Notes: generated by a model not told the origin, from the sequence alone. A DNA stretch of 64,000 bases from an uncultured Dialister sp. (GCA_934178345.1 CAKPQG010000002.1:1-64000); one strand, 5' to 3'. Counted from the first letter of the stretch, positions 16,489 to 25,331 are shown. Numbers and translations: made by a program.

Positions 16489-17922
16489 ATGGATTACAAC
16501 GTTAAGCCAATGATTCACCGTTTCCAGCAGAACGGCATGAATATCGTCATGGATGTGAACAGCGGCATCGTACATGTCGTCGATGATGTGACGTACAAGG
16601 TCCTCGCGTATTACAATGGAACCAACCGGGGAATGGTTCTGGCGAATCTTTCCAAAGACTACGAAGAGGCCGAACTCAATGAAGTCATGGACGACCTTGA
16701 TGAACTCATCGCCAAAGAAGTACTTTTTGCACCGATGGATAAGAATTACAAAATGGCGATCGAAGATCGTCCGATCATCAAAGCACTCTGCATCAATATC
16801 GCCCACGACTGCAATCTGCGCTGCCAGTACTGCTTCGCCGGGCAGGGCGGCTATGGCCAGTGGCGCATGCTGATGAGCTTCGACGTTGCCAGAAGAGCGG
16901 TCGATTTCCTCATCGCACACAGCGGCCCGCGTGAACACTGCGAGCTTGATTTCTTCGGCGGTGAACCGCTCATGAACTGGCATGTCGTACAGCAGACCAT
17001 CGACTATGTACACAAGCAGGAAAAGAAGCACGGCAAGAAGATCAAGATGTCCCTCACCACGAATGGCCTTCTGCTCGACAAGGAAAAGGTCAAATACCTG
17101 ACGGACAATCACATCAGCCTCATCCTCTCGCTCGACGGCCGCAAGGAAATGCATGACCGCATGCGTCCGGGCGTCCATGGCGAAGGCACCTATGATGAGA
17201 TCGTGAAAAATCTCCAGTACTGCGTGGCGAACCGCAAGGGCGAGGAATACTATGTCCGCGGTACCTTCACCCGCTACAACATGGACTTTACGACCGACGT
17301 CATCGACATGATCGACAAGGGCTTCCCCGCTGTATCCATGGAACCAGTCGTCGGTGAAGACACGGCCGATTACTCCATCAAGGAAGAGGATCTGCCGCGC
17401 GTCAAAGCGGAATATGACCGCCTTGCAAAGCTCTTCATCGAAAGAGAAGAAGAAGGCCGTCCATTCTTCTTCTTCCATTTCAATATGGACCTTTGGAAAG
17501 GTCCCTGCCTTCCGAAACGTCTCCGCGGCTGCGGCGCCGGTCATGAATACCTCGCCGTCGTACCGAATGGCGATATTTACCCCTGCCACCAGTTCGTCGG
17601 ACGAGAAGGCTATGTCATCGGCAACGTCTATGAAGGTCTCAAGAACTTCAAGATGATGCGCGACTTCCGCATGAACCACGTCTTCAGCAAGCCGGAATGT
17701 GTCGACTGCTGGGCGAAATTCTTCTGCTCCGGCGGCTGCCATGCGAATAACGAAGCATTTGCCGGCGACATTCATAAGCCGTACCACATCACCTGTGAGA
17801 TCCAGAAGAAACGCGTAGAATGCGCGATGATGATCCAGGCGTACAATGAAATGAAGAAACCAAAGGTCATGGCGCAGCCAGGCACCTATCAGGCCAAGAA
17901 AGAAGCCTTGGAAGAGAAATAA
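16489..17922 (+). CDS. scfB: Radical SAM SCIFF-peptide maturase
   Basis: 477-residue radical SAM/SPASM enzyme that installs Cys-to-residue thioether links in the SCIFF peptide. Residues 1-90 form a peptide-recognition (RRE-like) region. The SAM cluster motif is Cys108-x3-Cys112-x2-Cys115 (CNLRCQYC). The C-terminal SPASM region shows CGAGHEYLAVVPNGDIYPC and CVDCWAKFFCSGGC, which bind auxiliary Fe-S clusters. Length and motif order match the thioether-forming SCIFF maturases. An aaaggagaa site lies 11 nt before the ATG. A hairpin terminator follows. Confidence 0.95.
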   Translation: MDYNVKPMIHRFQQNGMNIVMDVNSGIVHVVDDVTYKVLAYYNGTNRGMVLANLSKDYEEAELNEVMDDLDELIAKEVLFAPMDKNYKMAIEDRPIIKALCINIAHDCNLRCQYCFAGQGGYGQWRMLMSFDVARRAVDFLIAHSGPREHCELDFFGGEPLMNWHVVQQTIDYVHKQEKKHGKKIKMSLTTNGLLLDKEKVKYLTDNHISLILSLDGRKEMHDRMRPGVHGEGTYDEIVKNLQYCVANRKGEEYYVRGTFTRYNMDFTTDVIDMIDKGFPAVSMEPVVGEDTADYSIKEEDLPRVKAEYDRLAKLFIEREEEGRPFFFFHFNMDLWKGPCLPKRLRGCGAGHEYLAVVPNGDIYPCHQFVGREGYVIGNVYEGLKNFKMMRDFRMNHVFSKPECVDCWAKFFCSGGCHANNEAFAGDIHKPYHITCEIQKKRVECAMMIQAYNEMKKPKVMAQPGTYQAKKEALEEK

Positions 17923-17925
17923 AAA

Positions 17926-17957
17926 ATCCGTAGCGGACATATCCGCTACGGGGGTTT
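17926..17957 (+). terminator. scfB terminator
   Basis: CCGTAGCGGA - 4 nt - TCCGCTACGG stem with A-run before and GGGTTTGTT after, directly following the stop. Confidence 0.75.
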
Positions 17958-17965
17958 GTTATCCT

Positions 17966-18004
17966 AAACGGGTACGTCCCTGCTTGCCAGGGACGTACCC
18001 GTTT
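17966..18004. terminator. Convergent hairpin between scfB and the toxin-antitoxin pair
   Basis: A perfect 15-bp stem, ACGGGTACGTCCCTG with its complement, 5-nt loop. It stands 6 bp past the antitoxin stop on the minus strand and can end transcription from both sides. Confidence 0.65.
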
Positions 18005-18009
18005 GCCAT

Positions 18010-18285
18010 TCAGCTGGCAACGGCTACCTGCAGTTTGAGTTGTAGTGCCTGCATCAGTTTGATGAGAGTATCGAGCTTGGGAGCTACACTGCAGGACTCG
18101 ATGCGGGCGACAGAAGACTGGGGGATACCGCAGCGCTCAGCCAGCGCTCGTTGGCTGAGGCCAAGCTCCTGCCGACGCTTGATCAAGGAGGAGACGATAT
18201 CAGCCGCCGCTTCAATTTCTTCCATATTTCTACGGTCGTCCTCACTGCATGCTTTGACGTGCTCTTTATAGTCATTCCAGTTCAT
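18010..18285 (-). CDS. HigA-type antitoxin, XRE-family
   Basis: 91-residue DNA-binding antitoxin with an HTH_3 domain at about 32-85 (QELGLSQRALAERCGIPQSS... core). It should neutralise the toxin encoded just before it and repress the operon. The start overlaps the toxin stop (ATGA), and its ribosome site lies inside the toxin gene. The toxin-first order is the HigBA arrangement. A palindrome sits in the operon promoter. Confidence 0.9.
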   Translation of the reverse strand: MNWNDYKEHVKACSEDDRRNMEEIEAAADIVSSLIKRRQELGLSQRALAERCGIPQSSVARIESCSVAPKLDTLIKLMQALQLKLQVAVAS

Positions 18286-18650
18286 GATTTTTCCTCCTTT
18301 TGCTTGATGTAATCATCGCGTTCTGCCTTTGCCCGGAGAAGCTCCTTCGCTGGCGTCTTTTGCGATTTCTTGCGAAAATGATGAAGAAGCACATATTGCT
18401 TGTTGTCATAATAGAAATAAAAAACGCGGTTATAACCCGGACGCAGCTCCCAGATATCTTCTTCTAAATGCTTCGTGATCTTAATGGGAAGATTGCTGCC
18501 GTTCTTTGCAAGCAAATCGATATAGAAAACAATCTGGTTGTATTGAATGCGCGCATCTTTGCTGGTTTTACTTTTTGTACGCAATGCTTCAAGGAAATTC
18601 AGAATCTCAGATTGGCCGTTTCTGTTTGTATAAAACTCAATATTGTACAT
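18282..18650 (-). CDS. RelE/HigB-type toxin (phage Gp49-like)
   Basis: 122-residue toxin of the RelE/ParE fold, Gp49-like (HigB) subfamily, expected to cut translated mRNA on the ribosome. Recognisable features are the N-terminal IEFYTNRNGQSEILNFL, the central IKITKHLEEDIWELRPGYNRVFYFYY and the HHFRKKSQKTP segment containing basic catalytic residues. It is first in an operon with its antitoxin, with a 4-nt overlap. Confidence 0.9.
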   Translation of the reverse strand: MYNIEFYTNRNGQSEILNFLEALRTKSKTSKDARIQYNQIVFYIDLLAKNGSNLPIKITKHLEEDIWELRPGYNRVFYFYYDNKQYVLLHHFRKKSQKTPAKELLRAKAERDDYIKQKEEKS

Positions 18651-18674
18651 AGCAGACTCCTTCTTCCTATACTG

Positions 18675-18703
18675 ATGATAGCATAAATGCTATTGGAAGA
18701 CAA
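18675..18703 (-). promoter_or_regulatory. Toxin-antitoxin promoter with embedded palindromic operator
   Basis: Minus strand: TTGTCT (18703-18698), 17 bp, TATCAT (18680-18675). The 16-bp palindrome ATAGCATAAATGCTAT (18678-18693) covers the spacer and part of the -10 box, as expected for autorepression by the antitoxin. Confidence 0.7.
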
Positions 18704-18735
18704 GGGGGCAAATCAACCTATCAATAAAAACCCTA

Positions 18736-18764
18736 TTGACAGAAAGAGAACAAAATGATATAAT
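18736..18764 (+). promoter_or_regulatory. Promoter of second tRNA-Pro/tRNA-Gly pair
   Basis: Consensus TTGACA (18736-18741), 17 bp, TATAAT (18759-18764), 12 bp before the tRNA. Its sequence differs from the promoter of the first pair. Confidence 0.88.
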
Positions 18765-18776
18765 CATCTACGTTGT

Positions 18777-18853
18777 CGGGGCATAGCGCAGTTTGGTAGC
18801 GCACTTGGTTCGGGACCAAGGGGTCGCAGGTTCAAATCCTGCTGCTCCGACCA
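18777..18853 (+). tRNA. tRNA-Pro (CGG), copy 2
   Basis: Identical in sequence to the copy at 12642, including encoded CCA and the 5-nt linker to tRNA-Gly. Confidence 0.95.
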
Positions 18854-18858
18854 TTTAT

Positions 18859-18932
18859 GCGGGTGTAGCTCAATGGTAGAGCGCCAGCCTTCCAAGCTGG
18901 TTACGAGGGTTCGATTCCCTTCACCCGCTCCA
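18859..18932 (+). tRNA. tRNA-Gly (TCC), copy 2
   Basis: Identical to the copy at 12724. A hairpin (TCCGCTCAGTGAGCGGA with T-run, about 18941-18964) ends the transcript. Confidence 0.95.
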
Positions 18933-18939
18933 TTTTTTT

Positions 18940-18966
18940 ATCCGCTCAGTGAGCGGATTTTTTATT
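18940..18966 (+). terminator. Terminator of second tRNA pair
   Basis: ATCCGCTCA and TGAGCGGAT arms followed by TTTTTT. Confidence 0.8.
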
Positions 18967-18969
18967 GGG

Positions 18970-19320
18970 AGAATAGGTGACTGGTAGCTAGTGACTGGTG
19001 GCTGGTAGCTAGTGACTGGTGGCTGGTGACTAGGGACTAGTGGCTGGTGACTAGGGATTAGGGATTGGGGATTAGGAGTGACTGGGATTCTCCGGCATCG
19101 TCATCCCGAGCGCAGCTGAGGGAAAACGATGTCCTAGTGCTGCCTCACATCAGGCGATGACCGTTCTGCAATAAAGATTTCTCGGCTACGCTCGAAATGA
19201 CGATGCGCGCGAAGCGCTATCAAAACTCCGCGGCGCTTCTGATTTTTATGCGCCGCACCACCATTCCTAATTCCTAATTCCTCATTCGCGCAAAGCTTTC
19301 ATTCATAATCAGTGGATGGA
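18970..19320. repeat. Intergenic repeat cassette with shortened MITE C
   Basis: A long heptamer array (GTGACTG/GGTAGCTA, GGGATTA; about 18975-19085), a 106-bp family C element with an internal deletion (19098-19203), hairpin D (about 19232-19258) and CTAATTC units (about 19264-19285). Confidence 0.72.
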
Positions 19321-19352
19321 GCCGCCCAAGGGCTAAACCCTGAACCCGCCCC

Positions 19353-19381
19353 TTTACATTTTCATCGTGATTTGCTACAAT
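19353..19381 (+). promoter_or_regulatory. glyQS promoter
   Basis: TTTACA (19353-19358), 17 bp, TACAAT (19376-19381); the transcript should begin near 19388, at the T-box leader. Confidence 0.75.
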
Positions 19382-19387
19382 GTTCCC

Positions 19388-19597
19388 ATATACGGCGATG
19401 AGGAAAAGGAGTATGTCCGACAAAGCGAGCCGGCGGTGGTGAGAGGCCGGCGATGGACAGAAGGCGTTTCTGAGCTGTTTCCTGAACAGAGTAGGGAAAT
19501 AAGAGAAATCAAGGTGGGCCTTTGGCCAATGAGGGTGGAACCGCGGGTTAATGATCCCTGTAACTCGTCCCTGTAACTTTTTGTTACAGGGATTTTT
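19388..19597 (+). promoter_or_regulatory. Glycyl T-box leader
   Basis: tRNA-sensing leader controlling glyQS. It contains the T-box core AGGGTGGAACCGCG (19532-19545). The UGGA bulge there pairs with the UCCA 3' end of uncharged tRNA-Gly, whose discriminator is U in this window. The terminator stem TCCCTGTAAC/GTTACAGGGA plus T-run lies at 19568-19597. CCCTGTAAC occurs twice (19555, 19569), offering competing partners. Stem I lies about 19395-19475. Charged tRNA gives termination; uncharged tRNA gives read-through into glyQ. Confidence 0.92.
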
Positions 19598-19870
19598 ATA
19601 TTGTTTGGAATGAGTGGAGTGACTGGTGACTAGTAGCTAGGGATTTGTAGCTAGGGATTGGGAATGTGCTCTCTCCCAGCCGAGAAGTCCCTCACTATGA
19701 AAGTAGAGAATCTGGTTCAACGGGTTCAGAAGGTTCAATGGGGAAGAAGGGGTGCGCAATTTATAGAGCGCTCGATACCCCTTATAAATAATTCGCGGCG
19801 CTTCTTGTTTTTATGCGCCGCACCTTCCCCGTTGAACCTATTGAACCCATAGAACCTGTCAAACCTATCC
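19598..19870. repeat. Intergenic repeat cassette between T-box and glyQ
   Basis: Heptamers (about 19617-19665), GAACC units in both orientations (about 19711-19740 and 19828-19865) and hairpin D (about 19795-19822) lie inside the glyQS leader transcript, downstream of the T-box terminator. Confidence 0.65.
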
Positions 19871-19904
19871 ACCACCCCCCCATTTCATCGATCAGGAGGA
19901 ACAA

Positions 19905-20786
19905 ATGACTTTTCAGCAGATCGTCTTAGCACTCCAGAAGTTCTGGTCCAAACAGGGCTGCGTACTCGGAGAGGCTTACGACACAGAGAAAGGCGCAGGC
20001 ACGATGAATCCGGCTACCTTCCTGCGCACCATCGGACCGGAACCGTGGAACGTAGCCTATATGGAACCATCCCGCCGTCCGGATGACGGCCGCTACGGGG
20101 ATAATCCGAACCGTCTCTACCAGCACCACCAGTTCCAGGTCATCATGAAGCCGTCTCCGAATAACATTCAGGAAACCTATCTGGAATCCTTAAAAGAGCT
20201 CGGTATCAATCCGGAAGAACACGATATCCGTTTCGTCGAAGATAACTGGGAATCTCCGACCTTAGGCGCGTGGGGCATCGGCTGGGAAGTCTGGCTCGAC
20301 GGTATGGAAATCACCCAGTTCACCTATTTCCAGCAGGTCGGCGGTATCGATGAGCATCCTGTTTCCGTAGAAATCACCTACGGCCTTGAACGTATCGCGA
20401 TGTACATTCAGGAAGTCGACAATGTCTATGCCCTCGAATGGACCGACGGCGTCACCTATGGCGATATCTGGCACCAGAATGAATACGAGCAGTCTGTCTA
20501 CAGCTACGAGCTCTCTGACCACGACATGCTCTTCAAGCTCTTCGACATGTACGAAAAAGAAGCACAGCGCGTCGTGAAGGCCGGCCTCGTACTCCCAGCC
20601 TACGACTACGTACTGAAATGCTCCCATTCTTTCAACCTGCTGGACGCTGCCGGAGCGATCTCCCTCTCGGAACGTACAGAATATATTTCCCGTGTCAGAA
20701 ACCTGGCCCGCATGTGCGCCAAGGCCTGGCTGAAAAAGCGCAAAGAGCTGGGATTCCCCATGCTTAAAGGAGGCGAAGCGAAATGA
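19905..20786 (+). CDS. glyQ: Glycine-tRNA ligase alpha subunit
   Basis: Class II synthetase subunit that activates glycine and, with GlyS in an alpha2beta2 enzyme, charges tRNA-Gly. 293 residues, starting [14 protein letters not shown] and carrying the conserved [26 protein letters not shown] and [19 protein letters not shown] blocks. A strong aggaggaac site precedes the ATG. Expression is controlled by the T-box leader. Its stop overlaps the glyS start by 4 nt (ATGA). Confidence 0.98.
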   Translation: MTFQQIVLALQKFWSKQGCVLGEAYDTEKGAGTMNPATFLRTIGPEPWNVAYMEPSRRPDDGRYGDNPNRLYQHHQFQVIMKPSPNNIQETYLESLKELGINPEEHDIRFVEDNWESPTLGAWGIGWEVWLDGMEITQFTYFQQVGGIDEHPVSVEITYGLERIAMYIQEVDNVYALEWTDGVTYGDIWHQNEYEQSVYSYELSDHDMLFKLFDMYEKEAQRVVKAGLVLPAYDYVLKCSHSFNLLDAAGAISLSERTEYISRVRNLARMCAKAWLKKRKELGFPMLKGGEAK

Positions 20787-22834
20787 GTAAGAATCTTCTC
20801 TTAGAAATCGGTACAGAGGAAATGCCGGCCAATATCATGTCCGGCGTCGTTGACCAGCTGAAAGCGCTCGCTGCTTCCCAGTTCGAAGCCCACCGCATCG
20901 CTGCCGAAAACATCACCATCTACGCGACCCCGCGCCGTCTCGCCGTCCTCGTCAAGGGCGCCGCAGACCGCCAGCCGGATGAAGAAGTCAAGAAACGCGG
21001 CCCGTCCATCAAAGCTGCATTTGATGCCGATGGAAATCCGACCCGCGCGGCCCAGGGATTTGCCCGCGGCCAGCACATCGATCCATCTGAACTCGTCAAA
21101 GAAGGGGAATACACATGGGCGCATGTCGTACATGCAGGCAAGAAAGTCGAAGAGGTCCTTCCCGAGCTTTTCCTCTCTCTCATCACAGGTCTGAACTTCA
21201 CCAGAAGCATGCGCTGGGCCGATGAAGAAGCCCATTTCATCCGTCCTGTCCGCTGGATCGTTGCTCTCTGCGACAAGGAAATCATCCCGATGGAATTTGC
21301 CCACGTCAAGAGCGGCAATGTCAGCCGCGGACACCGTTTCCTCTGCAAGGAACCTGTCGTGATCTCCGACCCGCTCTCCTACCAGGAAACCATGCGTCAC
21401 GCCTTTGTCATCGTCGATCAGGACGAACGCCGCGAAATGATTCGCACCGGCCTTCTCGCCGTCGCAGACCAGCTCGGCGGCCACGTCTGGCACAATGCAG
21501 ACCTTCTGGAAGAAATCAACTACCTCGTCGAATACCCGACCCCGCTCTATGGCAAGATCGATGATGAATTCCTGAAGCTCCCGGTTCCCGCCGTCGTTAC
21601 CCCGATGCGTGACCACCAGAGATACTACCCTGTCAGAAACGAAGACGGCTCCCTCATGCCGTACTTCCTGACCGTTCGAAACGGCGGTACCAAGGCCCTT
21701 GAAAACGTCCAGCACGGCAACGAAAAAGTCCTCCGTGCCCGTCTCGACGATGCGAAATTCTTCTTCGAAAACGACCGCAAGAAGACACTGGAAGGGCACA
21801 GAGACGACCTCACCCGCATCAACTATCAGGAAGGCATGGGCGACATGCGTGATAAAGCAGACCGCCTTCAGAAGCTGACGGAAGCCATCGGCAAAGACTG
21901 GGACTTCGACGCGGAAAAAACCGCCGACGCTGATCGCGCTGCCTTCCTCTCCAAGTCCGACCTCGCGACCGGCATGGTCACCGAATTCACCGAACTGCAG
22001 GGCGAAATGGGGAAGGAATACGCGCTCCTTGATGGAGAAAAACCGGAAGTCGCACAGGCCATCTTCGAACAGTACATGCCAAGATTCGCCGGAGACATTC
22101 TCCCGCAGCAGGAAATCGGCCGTGCGCTCTCCCTCGCTGATAAACTGGATAACCTTGCTGCCACCTTCCTGCGCGGCCTCATCCCGACCGGCTCGCAGGA
22201 TCCATTCGCCCTCCGACGTCAGACCATCGGCGCCGTGAATATCCTGACCGACGGAAAGATCCACTGGGATATCCGCCGCGGCATCGAGGCAGCCCTTGCC
22301 CTCCTTCCGGGCGAAGAAGAGACAAAGAAGACCGTCCTCTCCCAGATCGAAGACTTCTTCCGCCAGCGTATCAAAGCCATCATGCTCGACGAAGGCATCG
22401 CCTATGATATCATCGACGCCGTCCTCGCCGGCCCTGTCGACGACATCTACGCCCTCTTCCTGAAGGCCCGCAGCATGGCAGAAAGCCAGCTGAAGGATGA
22501 AGCCGACCTCCGTCAGGCCGTCACCCGTCTTGCGAACATCACAAAAGGCAAGACCGGCGGCAAAGTCGATCCATCCCTCTTCACCGAAGACGTAGAAAAG
22601 AAACTGCAGGACGCTTTCGAAGCCGCATCTAAGAAAGTTCTCCCGCTCTTCGCCGCTTACCAGTATGGAGAAGCCCTCCCCGTCCTCAAAGAACTCACCG
22701 CGCCGATCAACGACTACCTTGATAACGTCATGGTCATGGTCGACGACGAAGCCGTCAAGAACAACCGCATCTCCCAGCTCCTCGCCACTCTCGCCCTCTT
22801 CAATACATGGGGCGACTTCAGCAAGCTGGTGTGA
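20783..22834 (+). CDS. glyS: Glycine-tRNA ligase beta subunit
   Basis: tRNA-binding subunit of the bacterial heterotetrameric glycyl-tRNA synthetase. 683 residues, typical length. It opens with [12 protein letters not shown], has the conserved FTRSMRW segment and an HD-like middle part ([15 protein letters not shown] region). The C-terminal DALR anticodon-binding domain ends with [16 protein letters not shown]. Translationally coupled to glyQ. Confidence 0.97.
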   Translation: MSKNLLLEIGTEEMPANIMSGVVDQLKALAASQFEAHRIAAENITIYATPRRLAVLVKGAADRQPDEEVKKRGPSIKAAFDADGNPTRAAQGFARGQHIDPSELVKEGEYTWAHVVHAGKKVEEVLPELFLSLITGLNFTRSMRWADEEAHFIRPVRWIVALCDKEIIPMEFAHVKSGNVSRGHRFLCKEPVVISDPLSYQETMRHAFVIVDQDERREMIRTGLLAVADQLGGHVWHNADLLEEINYLVEYPTPLYGKIDDEFLKLPVPAVVTPMRDHQRYYPVRNEDGSLMPYFLTVRNGGTKALENVQHGNEKVLRARLDDAKFFFENDRKKTLEGHRDDLTRINYQEGMGDMRDKADRLQKLTEAIGKDWDFDAEKTADADRAAFLSKSDLATGMVTEFTELQGEMGKEYALLDGEKPEVAQAIFEQYMPRFAGDILPQQEIGRALSLADKLDNLAATFLRGLIPTGSQDPFALRRQTIGAVNILTDGKIHWDIRRGIEAALALLPGEEETKKTVLSQIEDFFRQRIKAIMLDEGIAYDIIDAVLAGPVDDIYALFLKARSMAESQLKDEADLRQAVTRLANITKGKTGGKVDPSLFTEDVEKKLQDAFEAASKKVLPLFAAYQYGEALPVLKELTAPINDYLDNVMVMVDDEAVKNNRISQLLATLALFNTWGDFSKLV

Positions 22835-22870
22835 TCGGCTCTCTCGAAATCGTCTTTTCGATAGACTGCT

Positions 22871-22906
22871 AAAAAAAGGAAATCGCCTGCGCGATTTCCT
22901 TTTTTG
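22871..22906 (+). terminator. glyQS terminator
   Basis: AAAGGAAATCGC - 4 nt - GCGATTTCCTTT with flanking A- and T-runs. Confidence 0.88.
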
Positions 22907-22909
22907 CGT

Positions 22910-23095
22910 TGGGGACTTTAGTGACTAGTGACTAGGGGGAAGCGTTTTACCCTTTTTACCCCCTTCCCATCGGGAAGGGGGGCAGGGGGGATAGGGAGAC
23001 GGGTGAGCAGGCAGTAAAGGCAGTCCATGTGAGACTGACTGCGGATGTGAGAAAGCGGTATTCCCGTATCGGCTCTTTCCCTGCATAGTGCATAG
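22910..23095. repeat. Intergenic repeat remnants
   Basis: A short GTGACTA array (about 22918-22936), a CCCTTCCCATCGGGAAGGG palindrome (about 22965-22983) and further low-complexity sequence shared with the segment near 8.7 kb (GGTGAGCAGGCAG). No gene is seen. Confidence 0.55.
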
Positions 23096-23134
23096 AAAAA
23101 CGGGATACTTCACGCCGCAGCATGAAGTATCCCG
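23096..23134 (-). terminator. Terminator of the SotB-like exporter gene
   Basis: CGGGATACTTCA and TGAAGTATCCCG arms, followed on the minus strand by TTTTT. Confidence 0.8.
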
Positions 23135-23154
23135 AAGAATCCGGTACAGCTCTT

Positions 23155-24318
23155 TTACCCTTCCTTCTTCATATCAGGGATCAATTTCAGCACGCAGTAC
23201 AGGAAAGCAAGGAAGGCGAAGGCCGCGCCGGCAAAGCCGATGCATGTGATCGAGACATATGTGCAGAGAAGGCCGCCCAGCCATGTACCGGAGCCGATGC
23301 CCAGATTGAAGATGCCGGAGAAGATGGACATGGCGACGGGGGCTTCGGCGCTGGTGGTGACTTGAATGGTTTCTGCCTGCAGTTCGACGTTGAAGGCGGT
23401 CGCGGCCATGCCCCAGAGGACGCAGAGGGCGCAGATGGCGTAGAGATTTCCTGCCAGCGGATAGAAGAGGGAAAGCGCGATGACGAGGAGGAGGATCGTC
23501 ATCGTAAGGAGAGAATAGCGGTGCGCGTTATAGAGCTTCGAGAAGAGGAAGCTGCCCAGAAGTCCGGCAAAGCCGAAGACGGTGAGAAGCATGGTGATCC
23601 AGTCAGCCGGGAAGTGAGAGATCTGCAACATGAAAGGCTCGATGTAGCTGTAGCAGGTGTAGTAACCGGAGGAGACAAGGAAGGAGAGGAGGAAAATGCC
23701 TGCGAGGACTTTATTTCTGAAAAGTTTCGGAACGTCTTTCACGGCGAAAGGCGCATTGCCGGAGACTTTCGGGAGCAGGAAGAAGAGGTAGGCGAGTGTC
23801 ACAAAGGAAATGACGGCCACGCAGGCGAAAGTCATGCGCCATCCGGCGGCGAGCCCGATGAAGCGGCCCATGGGAAGTCCGAAAATCATGGCAACGGATG
23901 TCCCGGTGACGACCATGCCCATGGCAGTGGACTGGTGAGAGGCAGGCACGATGCGCGTCGCGATGGGGGTCGCGATGGACCAGAAGACGGAGTGGGCGAA
24001 AGCGACGCCGATACGGGAGGAAAGGAGGGTGTAGTAGCCCGTAGAAATCGAAGAGAATACCTGTGATACGGCAAAGAGGGCGATCACGCCGAGAAGCAGC
24101 GGGCGGAGCGGGATGCGTGAGCAGAGGATCATGAGCGGGAGTGACATCGCCATGACGACCCAGGCATAGATGGAGATCAGCATGCCCGCGCGGGCTTCGG
24201 TGATGCCAAAGTCCACCGCAATATCCGTCAGAAGACCGATGGGCATAAATTCTGAGGTATTGAAAATAAAGGCAGAGAGTGTGATGCCGATGAGTGGCAA
24301 CCATTCACGTAAAGTCAT
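23155..24318 (-). CDS. sotB: MFS exporter, SotB/YdeA-like
   Basis: 387-residue, 12-helix major facilitator protein. It resembles sugar efflux transporter SotB closely: AFIFNTSEFMPIGLLTDIA at the first helix, IYAWVVMAMSLPLM, SRIGVAFAHSVFWSIATPIA, and late FSGIFNLGIGSGTWLGG. SotB exports sugars such as arabinose or IPTG in E. coli; the natural substrate here is unknown. It is a single-gene unit with its own promoter and terminator. Confidence 0.85.
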   Translation of the reverse strand: MTLREWLPLIGITLSAFIFNTSEFMPIGLLTDIAVDFGITEARAGMLISIYAWVVMAMSLPLMILCSRIPLRPLLLGVIALFAVSQVFSSISTGYYTLLSSRIGVAFAHSVFWSIATPIATRIVPASHQSTAMGMVVTGTSVAMIFGLPMGRFIGLAAGWRMTFACVAVISFVTLAYLFFLLPKVSGNAPFAVKDVPKLFRNKVLAGIFLLSFLVSSGYYTCYSYIEPFMLQISHFPADWITMLLTVFGFAGLLGSFLFSKLYNAHRYSLLTMTILLLVIALSLFYPLAGNLYAICALCVLWGMAATAFNVELQAETIQVTTSAEAPVAMSIFSGIFNLGIGSGTWLGGLLCTYVSITCIGFAGAAFAFLAFLYCVLKLIPDMKKEG

Positions 24319-24366
24319 AGATGAACCATCCTTTGATAATGTATTTGCATAAGTGCATAGGTACGT

Positions 24367-24395
24367 ATTATAGCATGCGATGGGTCGGGGTTCAA
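24367..24395 (-). promoter_or_regulatory. Promoter of the SotB-like gene
   Basis: Minus strand: TTGAAC (24395-24390), 17 bp, TATAAT (24372-24367), about 50 bp before the start codon. Confidence 0.72.
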
Positions 24396-24596
24396 GGTGA
24401 GGGGCGGGTTCAGCAGGTTCAACGGGTTCAACGGGTTAAGGTGGCGGCTTCGCCGCGAGTATATAGGGGGCGATGCCCGCTTGAGGCGTTAGACATCAGA
24501 AGTCAGAAGTCAGAAGTCAGATGTTAAACGTCAGATGTCTCCTAGTCCCTAGTCACTAGTCCCTAGTCACCAGTCACTAGTCACAAGATCGCCCCA
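24396..24596. repeat. Intergenic repeat cassette
   Basis: GAACGGGTTC-type nonamers (about 24405-24437), a GAAGTCA heptamer array (about 24499-24522) and a CTAGTCC/CAGTCAC array (about 24540-24583). Confidence 0.65.
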
Positions 24597-24634
24597 ATCA
24601 AAAACCCGCCCTGCAGAACAGAGCGGGTTTTTAA
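24597..24634 (-). terminator. Terminator of the UDG-superfamily gene
   Basis: AAAAACCCGC and GCGGGTTTTT arms; the minus-strand side ends in a T-run just past the stop. Confidence 0.82.
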
Positions 24635-24641
24635 CGCTGCA

Positions 24642-25331
24642 TCATCCCATCGCTTCTTTGAGCTGGGCGCGGAAGATGCCTGCGCCGCCGTTTGCGGGGT
24701 GGCGCAGGCCTGTGACGGAAAAGCCGGCTTCGGTGAGTGTCATTTCACTCTTCCTGCCGATGGCAAAGAGTGGAAGCGTGCCGGTGAGGGAGAGAAGTTC
24801 TTTCGTATACGTGAGGCCGATGGCGAGTTCTTCATTCGTCGGTGTGCGGTTCGTGAGGAGATTTCCTTTTTTATAAGGATGAAAGGGGAAGATGTTCCAG
24901 AGAAGGAATTCATCAGGGGCAAGACCCGCTTCGAGGCATGCACTCCAGACGACGGAGTCAGTGGGTTCATTGAAGCCTTTCTCTTTCTGCGTCGCCTTCG
25001 TGATGAAAGGGCTGTCCATGCGGCTGGTGCGCTTGCCTTCGCGGCCCAGGATCATCCGGCTTGTGACTTTGGGATGCCGGTTCAAAATCATGCGCTCGCA
25101 GGTCATGGCGATGCCGGAGAAGTGCCCGCCCTGATAGCCGCAGGCTTCGGCGATGAGAAGGATCTTGGCCCGCCCGATGCGCCGGGCGAGGTAGTCCCTA
25201 AGCTGTTCTTTGCGGATGGAGACGGCACCATTGACTTCGTAGTCTGCGTCCGTATCACGCCATGGGTTGAAGACGTTCTCGCCCTCGTAGGCGGAGAGGG
25301 CAGTGAGGAAATGGGGGAGATTGTCGTTCAT
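24642..25331 (-). CDS. Uracil-DNA glycosylase superfamily protein (divergent)
   Basis: 229 residues. Segments RAKILLIAEACGYQGGHFSGIAMT (first motif, water-activating loop position), LLWNIFPFHPYKKG and the late LRHPANGG motif match the uracil-DNA glycosylase superfamily fold. In place of the usual G-D/E-PG motif it has AEACGYQG, so the base specificity is uncertain. It could remove uracil or another damaged base. It is flanked by terminator and cassette DNA, hence probably monocistronic. The ATG follows agagg. Confidence 0.75.
   Translation of the reverse strand: MNDNLPHFLTALSAYEGENVFNPWRDTDADYEVNGAVSIRKEQLRDYLARRIGRAKILLIAEACGYQGGHFSGIAMTCERMILNRHPKVTSRMILGREGKRTSRMDSPFITKATQKEKGFNEPTDSVVWSACLEAGLAPDEFLLWNIFPFHPYKKGNLLTNRTPTNEELAIGLTYTKELLSLTGTLPLFAIGRKSEMTLTEAGFSVTGLRHPANGGAGIFRAQLKEAMG

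Noticed and set aside
16444..17940. 498-codon minus-strand frame across scfB
   Set aside because: Antisense of a well-supported radical SAM gene; no family signature of its own.
12642..18932. Integrated prophage or integrative element at a tRNA
   Set aside because: There is no integrase, no phage structural gene, and both tRNA pairs are complete with separate promoters; a duplication is simpler.
19367..19576. Short open frame in the glyQS leader
   Set aside because: It coincides with the T-box RNA, whose conserved sequence explains the region.
20801..22264. 487-codon minus-strand frame across glyS
   Set aside because: Antisense shadow of glyS caused by codon bias.
23122..24066. 314-codon plus-strand frame rich in Gly, Asp, Glu and His
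   Set aside because: Shadow of the minus-strand SotB-like gene; composition is that of an antisense frame.
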